A DNA stretch of 64,000 nt. Origin: Anaeramoeba flamelloides. Taxonomy: Eukaryota > Metamonada > Anaeramoebidae. The stretch lies in contig JANTQA010000029.1 of NCBI GenBank assembly GCA_027625915.1, positions 2,914,001-2,978,000 of the forward strand, in the 5' to 3' direction. The notes under the pieces were generated by a model. The model did not search any database and had not been told where the DNA came from. It was given only the letters and a program-made list of their open reading frames with translations. Within the stretch, counting starts at the first letter, position 1; the number at the start of each line of letters is the position of its first letter. This document shows, in pieces, positions 12,240-22,300 of this stretch. The translations under genes were made by a program, and so were the position numbers.

Positions 12240-13325
12240 ATAAATAATTATCAAATCAAATAAATTAGCCCATTAAATAAATTTATTTTTTTGAAGAGGG
12301 ATTTTAAAAATATCATTATTTTCTTTTGTCAAATCAAGAATTAGATCGATTAAATGAAAATTCGGAATTTAAATTCATGTTGGAAAATTCCTTAGATATA
12401 TACAAGTAATTTATTAATCAAAAAATTTCCAAACAAAAGTTTTTCATTCAGAACAAAAATAAAACAAGTAAAGAAGAATTAATTGTATAAAATAAGGTAT
12501 TTCCACAAAAGTTGGATATTTTTTTTTTTTACATTTCATAAAAAATCAATTTTGCCAGTCATATCTAATTGTAGATTGACAATAAATAAACTTAAGTTTA
12601 ATATTAATACCGATTGAATAAATGACTATGGTATTTATTTCAAAATATGTTCGATAAAATATTTCCAAAAAATGAAAAAAAAAATAGTATCTTTTTGTTG
12701 GAGAAAACAATGTATGACCAATTTCAATAAAAAACTGGAAATATGAAAAGGATACAAAGGATTTTTGAAATAATAAAATACAGTTATATGTTTTCAATTC
12801 TATTGGAAAATTTGTTGAGATTAAAAAAATTATGAAAACGATTTTTATGATCAAAAAGAAAATAATAAACACCATTTTTCACCTCTAAAAAAGATCAGAT
12901 AAAATCGAGAAGAGAAAATTTAATATCTTTGATTCATGTAATACAATACTAAGAAACAAATTGAATTATTATCAAGAATCAATAAATGGTGGTTAATGAT
13001 TTTTTATCTTCAAATATTTTTTTTGAAGATTGGGTTTAATAAAGATATTTTAAAATAAATTTGTCCCACTTTTTTGGAAATAGCTTATTATAAAGAAGAT
13101 CAAGAAATTAACTATTTTTATTTATTTTTTTTTGATCAATTTTTTTAATTATTTTGATTTCCATTTCCTAATTGGGATGTAAATATATTATATTAGGATA
13201 TATTCCCACCACCCAATTTTTATTGAAAGGATTCATTTATTTAGTTAAAGAAATGATTTTAATAATTCAGTTTCTCAGAAAAAACTGAGACACATAAAAT
13301 TTGTAAAATGTACCTACACCCTTAA
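12240..13325 (+). repeat. Dispersed repeat R1, copy 2, interrupted by a MITE
   Basis: It aligns with 6100-6555 on both sides of an insertion at 12493-13087 and with 63815-64000 on its left part. Homology with the third copy may begin earlier, near 12120 (ATTATTGAAATCCAAAAA). No coding sequence is recognised. The minus open frame at 12546-12875 belongs to the inserted MITE. Confidence 0.6.
12493..13087. mobile_element. TAAGSTATTTCC MITE, copy 1 (595 bp)
   Basis: The ends are TAAGGTATTTCC and GGAAATAGCTTA, and AAAAGTGGGAC-like sequence continues inward. A second copy with the same interior (TTTAATATTAATACYGATTG, AATACAGTTATA, AATTTGTTGAGATTAAA) lies at 38754-39377. It is inserted in repeat R1. 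The target duplication is not clear. Non-autonomous, no coding sequence. Confidence 0.75.
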
Positions 13326-13748
13326 AAAAAGTCAGCAAATCAATACAAAATTATTTTGATCTAAGATCAGAAGATTAAGTAATTATTTTTTTGAAAACAA
13401 ATAATCATTTAAAAATACAAGGATTTGTCATCAAAAAGATATAAAAGATAATTTGAAAGAATTGTGTCGTGTTATAAATATGCCACAATTCAAACTCGTA
13501 AGTGGATTGATTAGACATGGTTCCCTGCCTGTTTCAAATAGATTTAACTTTTAATATTGAATCTTTGCAATTCCTTTTTTTATTTTGTGATTTCATTTTC
13601 TTCTCTTTTCAAACTTGAATATTTTTACATAATTTGCAAAAGGCATTTAACAGTTTTTTGTTATAAACAGAAAATCGGTTTGGTTTAATTATAAATTCCC
13701 ATTAACCCCACCGCCGTTTCTTGATTACTATAAACGTGTCACCTCTAC

Positions 13749-16097
13749 TTATTCATTAAATTCGTTGATTTGATTTAATATTGGTTTACTAATTTGGTCA
13801 ATTAATTTTATTTTTTTTAGATACTCGGAATATTTGATCGATTTATCCATTCCTTTATCATATAACCATTTTTGAATATTATTTAAAGTTATTATCAATT
13901 TATTATAATCTTCTCTTTCTGAAGATTTGATCATATCTTCTTTTATTTGATCATTAATTTTCTCAAATAAATTGTATATTTTTGATTCCAATTCGTTTCT
14001 GATTATTAATTTTTTTTTATTTTTTTGATCTAATTCCTCAAACTTTTGAATAATTTTTTTAGATTTTTTCAACTCGTTGTGTTTATATTTTTGTTTTCCA
14101 AAATATTTTATTTTTAAAATATCCATTAAATCTATATATCTTGCGTCTTTCTGTTCGTTATATTTTTTTAAATTGTTTGCATTTCGTTCATGATCACCAC
14201 CATCTTCTTCACTGTTAATGTTACCATGTCTTCCATTTACTGATGAATTTGATGGTACAATTATTAATTTAGAATCTTTAATCCTTATTAAACCATTTCG
14301 ATTGATTTTTAAAGATATGGTTAACAATGGTGATGCGTTTGCAGTTTCATTGAAATCATGATCAATTAAGATTTTCTTTAAATCAAAAAAATGGATTTCA
14401 AACAGTTTCTTTGTTGGACTATTCCCTTCAAAAATCTTCAGCAACCAATTATTGGGGAAATTTGTAAATTTTAATTTTTTTCTGATTGGTAATGCATCGT
14501 TTTGAGAAAAGATTAAGGATTTAATTTCAATAATTTGGTTTTTTTTGTTTTTTTTTTGCTTTTCAAATTTTGGATAAAGCGCATAAATGTCACGCATTTG
14601 GATCTCATGAAGTTCAATATCTGTAACTCGAAATTGTTTGCTTAAACCAGCTGCTAATATCCCTGCGCCGAGTGCTGCGCCCTCATCAAAATTAATGTTT
14701 TTCCTTAATTGTAATTTATTTTCAAAATAATTTGAAATTTCTCGTTGTATTATTGGGATCCGAACTGTTCCACCAACCAATTCAACCTGATCAATTTCTT
14801 CTTTCAGTAAACCAGAGCGTTCAATTGCCCTTGAAATTGTAATGGAAATTCTTTCCCACAAATCGTTTCCAATTTCTTCAAGTTCTTGCCGACGGATTTC
14901 ACTTGACCAATCGATTCCTCCAATTAAGCTATCAATGTTAATCATTGCCTTATTGTTTACACTTAGAATGTGCTTCCATTTTGGTACCCTTGTTTGAATT
15001 TTGTTGACGGAATATTTGCATTCCCTTATCGATCTTTCATATTGCCCAATTGGGAATTTGCTTTCGTTTTCATTGTCAAATTTGTCTAACAAATGTTCCA
15101 ATATTCTCTTGTCCAAATTCTCTCCTGATAACTCTTTGTCCCATGATACACCTTTAATTGTTATCAAACCTGAAGTTCTTGTTTTCCCTTTAATCATGGC
15201 TGGCTTTGTGATTGATTTGACATTGAAAAGACTGACAATTGTTGATCCTGCACCAATGTCAACCAAAATGACATTATGTGATTCGTTTTCTTTCAGTGAG
15301 GCCAATTGGTTCATTGTGTATTTCATTGCAAACGCAGAGTGATCGTTAATAAGCGATAAGACATTTAAATTAGCTAATTTGGCAGCATACAATATAGATT
15401 GCCTTTCCCTTTCGCCATAATAACTTGGCACAGTTAATACGCAATCTTTAATTTTCTTACTATCTGTTAATTGTAAAAAATCCTTGCTCATTGCTTTTAT
15501 ATGGTCAAGCATCATTACCAAAATTTCTTCTGGTTTGAATTCAAATTTACATTTATTCACTTCTTCTTCGTCTTCTTCCTTTTTTTCTTCTTGTGTGTCT
15601 CTTACTTTTTCTTTTTCTTCTTCTTCTTCTCCTCCTTCTTCTTTTATGTATTTTGTTTCACTTTTGTTTTCTTTTTCTTTTTCTTGTTTACAAAAACCAA
15701 ATGAATTATTTTCATCATTAAAAGTTAATGATAATAAGGAACTATCGTTTGGATCAAAAATCATTTCTTGTGAAATTGGAAAAGGCATTTCAAAAATTGT
15801 TTCGTTTGTTGCACCAATTAGAGATTTTAAATTAATTAGTGAATATTCTGGTTGCTTGATAGAGACAAATTCTGCTTCTTTTCCAAAAAAGCGTTCTCCT
15901 TCAACAAAAGCAATTGAAGATCGCGTTTTCCTTTGAGACGCAGAATTGAGTACAATTTGTAACTGCTTTCCCTGATCCTTAACCGCAACTTTTAGAGACT
16001 CAGATCCAAAGTCAATGCCAAGAACAGCACCTTCCGTAAACAGAGTTAAAAGACTTAAAAATATGATAGAGATTTTTATTACTGATTTGAACATCAA
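13749..16097 (-). CDS. HYOU1: Grp170-family ER Hsp70 (HYOU1/Lhs1 type), 782 aa
   Basis: A single open frame starts at the ATG at 16097. The signal peptide (to about residue 23, ...LTLFTEGA) is followed by VLGIDFGSESLKVAV, the Hsp70 phosphate-1 motif in its Grp170 form. Other nucleotide-binding hallmarks are RFFGKEA, LTVPSYYGERER, NVLSLINDHSAFA (typical of Grp170), ILVDIGAGSTI (phosphate 2) and VELVGGTVRIPIIQ, then NINFDEGAALGA. Grp170 proteins act as nucleotide-exchange factors for BiP and as holdases in the ER lumen. An acidic Glu/Lys-rich insert (about residues 137-185) breaks the ATPase domain. The C-terminal half is short compared with HYOU1 (about 999 aa) and ends in NEFNE without a KDEL-like signal. 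A spliced downstream exon is possible, but none was recognised. Confidence 0.88.
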   Translation of the reverse strand: MMFKSVIKISIIFLSLLTLFTEGAVLGIDFGSESLKVAVKDQGKQLQIVLNSASQRKTRSSIAFVEGERFFGKEAEFVSIKQPEYSLINLKSLIGATNETIFEMPFPISQEMIFDPNDSSLLSLTFNDENNSFGFCKQEKEKENKSETKYIKEEGGEEEEEKEKVRDTQEEKKEEDEEEVNKCKFEFKPEEILVMMLDHIKAMSKDFLQLTDSKKIKDCVLTVPSYYGERERQSILYAAKLANLNVLSLINDHSAFAMKYTMNQLASLKENESHNVILVDIGAGSTIVSLFNVKSITKPAMIKGKTRTSGLITIKGVSWDKELSGENLDKRILEHLLDKFDNENESKFPIGQYERSIRECKYSVNKIQTRVPKWKHILSVNNKAMINIDSLIGGIDWSSEIRRQELEEIGNDLWERISITISRAIERSGLLKEEIDQVELVGGTVRIPIIQREISNYFENKLQLRKNINFDEGAALGAGILAAGLSKQFRVTDIELHEIQMRDIYALYPKFEKQKKNKKNQIIEIKSLIFSQNDALPIRKKLKFTNFPNNWLLKIFEGNSPTKKLFEIHFFDLKKILIDHDFNETANASPLLTISLKINRNGLIRIKDSKLIIVPSNSSVNGRHGNINSEEDGGDHERNANNLKKYNEQKDARYIDLMDILKIKYFGKQKYKHNELKKSKKIIQKFEELDQKNKKKLIIRNELESKIYNLFEKINDQIKEDMIKSSEREDYNKLIITLNNIQKWLYDKGMDKSIKYSEYLKKIKLIDQISKPILNQINEFNE

Positions 16098-16899
16098 AAG
16101 GTAATTTTTAGAATTTTACAAGATCAAAGTTGTTGAAAGCACTTGACGAGAAGACAATTTTAGTAGAACTTCAAATAATAAAGCAACAAAGTTTTTTTTA
16201 ACAAAAAGAACGATCTAATAAAAAAATGATTTTTTGTTCCTAAAAGTTGATTGTTTATCTTTCTAATTAAGAGTATTATATTTAAAAAATAGATATAATG
16301 AAAAATATAATTTTATTGTTTTTAATCTTTCATCAAATCTTGAACAAAATTGAAGGTTTCAGCTCTTGAATAATTCTGAAAATATGATAAAAGGTAAAAA
16401 ACTATTTAGGAAGTAAACAAAAGTTCCTTCAATACACCTTAAGGACAAACTTGATTATGGACAAGCGTGGTAGGGATACTAAGTGAAAAAATTGGAGAGT
16501 TATACTCTTAATCTCTGTATATCCCCAATAACTATAACTTTCTCCTTTTTAGAAATATTACATTTGCTTGAATCTAATACAATAATTTCAAGTTGATAGG
16601 GTTTTCAACAATCCAATAATTATTCTTCATAGACAGATAAATATTCTCTAATTTTCAATAAAAAACTTTGAAAAAATCCAGTTCAATTAATAGTGCTTGT
16701 TGGTAATGTTTTCAGGATCAAATTACAATTAAGGATCTGATTTGGTAAAATTTCAAATTCCTAAAATATTAAAATTTAAGGGTAATTCTGGATCTCAAAA
16801 CATCAAGACTATAATTCCAAATATTTTGAACCACGCATCACCATTTGCTATTTTAATAAATAATCTATAATGTTGTATTCAGGAAATAACATACTTTTG

Positions 16900-17700
16900 A
16901 TTTATTAACTTATTTATCTGGATTTAGCTTCAAATTGAACATCAAATTAATTTATTGTGGGTTAGACTCTTATTGCTTATTTTTTGTTATTTGAAACTTC
17001 AGATCATTTAACAATTTGTTTCTGTGATTTCTGTGATTATCAAAATATCAAAATTTAAAAGAAGAAGTAGAATCCTATTTTATAATTTTTTTAAAAAATT
17101 GAGAAACATTGTAATAAATTTCAAATTAGAAGGAGTTGGTAATAATTATTTTTCCATTAAATGAGCATAAAATATTTTTGAAAATAACGAACAAATAATT
17201 ATATTTTTATGAAGTAATATATTTATTATCGGAAAATTAACCTTCTGAATAATTGAAGTACCTTTTCAAATATTTTCTCATTCTAGAGTGTTAAAACCAT
17301 ATTTTCAGAAATTAAAGATTCTTTGTCAACATTTTGAGTTTAAAAACAAATTTGAATATGCTAAAGAGTATGTTTTTATGGAGTTTTTTTTTTACTTTCT
17401 TTGTTCTTTTGGAATACTTTTAGTAAATTTCAATTTACTCTTTCAAACTTATTATTTTTAACAAAAACTTAAAATTTTTCATCTATTTTTTGAAAAATAG
17501 GCCCTTTGATATCAAATTCAAAGATGTATTATTAAATAAATGTAAATAAAAATAAAAAAAAGGAATTTTTTGAGCATTTTTAATGTAATTATTTGTTTTG
17601 ATTCAACAATTTCTTAAATATAAATAATAAAGCACAACTCACAAAATAAAAATATGAATACAGAACAAAACGAACTGAAACAAATTACCAAAGATGGGGA
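16900..17700 (+). repeat. Dispersed repeat R4, copy 1
   Basis: It is collinear with 41460-42240. Shared stretches include GTTAGACTCTTATTG, TGTGATTTCTGTGATTATCA and GTAGAATCCTATTT. A (TA)n microsatellite follows at about 17707-17732. No gene was found in 16098-19315; apart from this repeat and the palindrome remnants after it, the gap is featureless AT-rich DNA. Confidence 0.6.
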
Positions 17701-17895
17701 ATTTAATATATATATATATATATATATATATCTATTATTCTTTACATAAAAAAAATGAAATTTAACAAGAGGAAATGCCAAGAGATAAAAGTTATTTTAT
17801 TCATTCATTATTATTCTTAGGGTAAAATAAATTTTTTTTACAATCCAAGAATTATTTATTGATTTAAATTAAAATTATTTTTTTTTTGATTTTAT

Positions 17896-18620
17896 ATTAG
17901 GTTTTCCAGAATTAAAAAAAAGAGAGTAAAATCAACGATTTTACTCAATTCTTTTGAATCCCGGAAAACAATTACACTTTGGTTTGTTTTTTTTTTTTAT
18001 TTTTTAAAATAAATCGAAAATTTCAAAAATTTTCATTTTATTTAAGAAAAATTAATTGTAAAAATTTTGGGTTTATTTCCAAAAAGTAAAAAAACCTGCT
18101 GTTATCAAAGATTTTACTCAATTCTTTTAAATTAAGTAAAAAAATAACAAAGGTGTATTAGGTTTTTCAGGATTTAAAAGTATCAAGCAAAATCGATATA
18201 TTTTCTAAATAAAACAGAAAACATTAAGATAACTTTCATTATTATACATTTAATTATAGAAATAAAAAGAAAATTTTATATATTTTCTTTTTATTTCTCA
18301 AATTAAAATTAAATTGGATGCTCTAAGACACTTGAAGGAAACTTTTCGTTCGGTTTTCAAGGATTTAAAAAAACAGAGTAAAACCAATATATTTTACTTG
18401 ATGCTTTTAAATCCTGAAAAACCTAATACACCTTTGTTAATTTTTACTTAATTTAAAATAATTGGGGAAAATTCAAAAATTTTAGTCGATTCTTTTTAAT
18501 TTTTGAAAATCTAGTAAACTTTCATTATATTTTTAAGGTTTTCAAAACGGTTAAAAGAGTCGATCTTTATGAATTATTTTTATTCCTGTAAAATCCCTGA
18601 TACTCAATATTTATCAATAT
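17896..18620. repeat. Old, degenerate palindromic block
   Basis: It holds eroded versions of the palindromic units seen intact elsewhere: AGGTTTTCCAGAATT...AAATC...GATTTTACTCAATTC (17900-17970), a second set at 18065-18185, and two more up to about 18600. The CTAGG/GTTAGG junctions are largely lost. It is probably older than the blocks at 20335-20986 or 43521-43874. Confidence 0.5.
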
Positions 18621-19315
18621 TAATTTTTTTTTTTTTTTTTTTGTGACATTTATTGAATGAGTCAAGTGTTTTTAAAACTATTAGTTATAATCTATTTTGT
18701 AGAAAATAATCTTCAGTTGAATCAAACTTAAAATAGTTTGTCACATTGATTTAAAATTTTTGCACTCAAAAATTCCTTTTTTCTTTGGCAATAGATTTTA
18801 AAAATTTAATTTTTTAATAACAATAATAAATACAATATCGTCAATAATTTGTGATTTTGAAGTGTTCAAAGTATTCTAATACATCACTATAACTAATAAT
18901 GAATTGTCAAATTAAAATTAATTCTCTCGAACTCAAAATTAACTTTTTTTTTTATTATCCGAAATGTGAAGTAGATATTTAAACAAGAAGGTTTATATAT
19001 CAACTCTTTCATAAATTTGAAAGTACTATAATCCAGTAAAATTTAATAGTTTCAAGATAAATCAAGACTATTTTTCATTATGCCTTGTGGTTATTAAATA
19101 TTTCGTAAAAAAATGATAAATACAAAACAAATTTGAAAAATGTTTTAAAAAACATGAATTTCTTTTTAATCTGTAGACAAATAAACATATTCACCTTAAA
19201 CAATCTAAAGGGCAGAGTTTGTAATGTTCCGAAAGAATTCGTTTCAAACTTTACCTCCTTAATTATTGTACTTTTATCAAAAAAAATGTAATTAAGATTT
19301 TATTTTTTTCTCTTT

Positions 19316-22300
19316 ATGTCTTTTTATAAATTGATAATACTTTTAAATTTGATCACTATTTGTTATTTTGCAAATGCTTTTTCAGCTTCTGTATCTAATA
19401 TAAATCCATGTTACACATATAATAGTTCGTGTGAATTTTGTCTGTCTCATTTTGTCGATCGGCAATGTGGTTATTGTTATAATTCTACTCATCGCACGGG
19501 ATATTGTATGATGATTATAGATAAATCAGAATGCAAAACAGACTTTTATTATGGTGTTGATTCAAAATGCCCACCTCACCCGCCTCCAGTCCCAACTAGT
19601 TCTCCGTCACCATCTCCCTCACCGTCTTCAATACCAACTTGTAAAATTCGTTCTTTTTTTTCTTTTTTTTTTATTTTTTTTATTTTTATTATTTTGAATC
19701 AACTTTTTAAAAAGAACCCAAAATATTTTTCTTGAATTGACAAACACTTTTCGTTCCTTTATTTGAAAAGTTTTTGGTGGAAAGGTTTCTTTTGATCCCT
19801 TTGTTTTTTACAATCAGTGGTTATAGTCTCAAATTAAATTCCCATTTGGCAATCACATAAAGAAAAAGACTAGCCAATTAAAAACTAAAAAAAAAGTATC
19901 TTCATTGCCAAGTAAAATCAGGCTAAACACCAAATTGCTTTTCAAACAAAACAAACTCAACACTTTGTATTTGTGTTGAATTTTTTCGAAGTGCCAGATC
20001 AAACTTACCTAATTCACAAAGAAACAATTTCAAAAACAATACAACTATTTTCAAAAGACAAGTACTTAAAGTTTTAAAAAGGGCGACACACAAGCCATTT
20101 GGCTAACTGTTTAAAGAAGTTTGACTAATTCTTTGTCTTACTTATGTTCCTCACTTTTTTTGAAACAACCCACACCACACTTTTTAAATTCCATTCTAAT
20201 TTAAAAAAAATAGAAATAATCAAAGTCGTACAATGAATTTTTGTGAACCTCAAATTAACAAAGTTTTTTTCAATCATAAAAACTTGATGTATTGTCTTTT
20301 AAGTGTATTGAAAAATTCAGGCTTTATTTTATTTATTTATTTTTGAAGAGAGAAAATTACTTTTCTCCTGTGTTCCTTTAGTTTTTTTTTAATTTAAAAG
20401 AATTGAGTAAAATCTTTGATTTTTTTCTATTCTTTTGATTCTGGAAACGCGCCGTTAGGTTTTTTTGGGTTTTCTGTTTATTTGTGAAGTGTTCTAGGTT
20501 TTTTTGAGTTTTCTATTTATTTGGAAAATCAATAGATGTACCATTAGGTTTTTTTTAATTTCAGAAATAAACCGAAAATTTCTTCAATTTTCTTGACATT
20601 TCTAAAATTAAAAAAAAACCGCCGTTAGCTTTTCCAGAATTTAAAAGAATTGAGTCAAATCTTTGATTTTTCTCTATTCTTTTGGATTCTGGAAACGCGT
20701 CATTAGGTTTTCTTGGGTTTTCTGTTTATTTGTGAAGTGTTCTAGGTTTTTTTGAGTTTTCTATTTATTTAGAAAATCTATAGATTTTCGTTAGGTTTTT
20801 TTTAATTTTTGAAATAAACAGAAAATTTTAATAAATTTTCGGTTTATTTCAAAAAGTAAAAAAAACTCTACGGACACTTCAGAAATAAAATAGAAAACCT
20901 CAAAAAAACCTAGAACACTTCAGAAATAAAATAGAAAACCTCAAGACAAGCTAGGCACTTGACGGCACTTGACGGCACTTGACGACACGATCCCATAAAA
21001 AATGATCCAAGTCTTCAATGATATCAATATTTAACTTTTCTTTACATAAATCACAATTTTTATTTATATTTTTGCTTGTTACATAAGAGTACCTATTTAA
21101 ACAATTAGTAAAATTTCGAAATTTTAGAATTGTATTTGAGGCTTTCCGGTTTATATATTTTTTGTCGTTAGGTTTTCCAGAATTTAAAAGACTTGAGTAA
21201 AATCTATGATTTTTCCTCGATTCTTTTGAATTCTGGAAAACCTAGACACGACTGTTTGAAATAGCAATTTTGTTGTTTTATAATTTGTAGATATTGTTGA
21301 ACTTTCCAACTAAACTCTGTTTCAGTCAAAGGGGCCCAACATTTTTTTTCAAATATCAATTATTTTATATAATTGACCTTTGAAGAACAAATAAGAAATA
21401 AACAGAATAATACACCTCAAAGAAATGTTGATATATGTCTGAAAGAAAACTAATTAATCAATAAATTTTCTTAAAAATTGAAAAACTCAAATTCTTCGGG
21501 CCAAATTGAGAAAAACAACAATGTTCGTTTTGAACTTCTACTGTTATTTGAATGATAAATAAGAAACAATTTTCACTTCATTTTTCATACTTTTCTTTTA
21601 GAAATCAAGTTCCCAAACAAAGTGTGTTGGTATTTGAGGTCTCTATTTGAAAAAGGAAATGAAAATGAAGTGAAAATTTTTCACATTTATTAAACAAATA
21701 TCAACAGGATCAAAGATCGAATAGAATTGCAATAGAAATCAATATGATTTCTCAACAATCATTTCCATGGTTTCAATAACCTTAGAATAACACATTTTTA
21801 CCAAGTGACTATTGATCTTGCAATAAAAAAAATTTTTACAACTGAATTAGGTTTTAAAAAAAAAATCGAAAAAAAAAAATAAAAATGTGTAAAAATGATT
21901 TCAATTTTGAAAATTTCCAAAATAAAATTTTTCTTCTAATATCTATGCAAACCCTTTAAACACAGGTATTTTTCCCATTACAACTGGTCCCCTTTGACTG
22001 AAAAATAGTTTAGTTGAATTAACCAATTTGGTTAATCGAAAAACTTTTAATTCTAAATCTAATAATTTTAATTCCACATTATACCAATTAATATTTTCAT
22101 TTTCCAGTGTTCGAAAAATTAGTACCGTTTTTAATTTTTTTAAATTTAAGAAATCACATTTTTCAATCAATTTATATTTTCTTCGGTATACTTTTAATCT
22201 AGCGAGATCATCTGTATACATCAGTTTTATAAATTAATCGTGGTGAATGGATATTAATTTGTAAGAAATTTGTGACTGATTTATTGATAAATCTATCAAT

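Noticed and set aside
13480-13554. Plus-strand 24-codon ORF containing LIRHGSLPVSNRF, reminiscent of the histidine phosphatase RHG motif
   Set aside because: Too short, with no signal peptide, no continuation in any frame after the stop, and no convincing splice partner before the Grp170 gene on the other strand. A three-residue match arises easily by chance.
15484-15936. 150-codon plus ORF opposite the Grp170 gene, and similar long frames opposite the kinase (29218-29523, 30561-30887) and CLASP-like (49499-50116) genes
   Set aside because: Antisense shadows of strongly supported coding exons; low-complexity sense codons keep the other strand open.
20955-20986. Tandem CACTTGACGGC repeats as a CRISPR-like or telomeric array
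   Set aside because: Units are directly adjacent without spacers and number at most three. They occur only at the ends of palindromic blocks.
21943-22221. MYTDDLARLKVYRR as a YADD-type reverse transcriptase catalytic motif
   Set aside because: The RT motif of this LINE copy is further upstream in the element (FANDLIII, about 22640). This segment aligns with the post-RT region of copy A (FDSARITIYKRR), so TDD here is coincidental.
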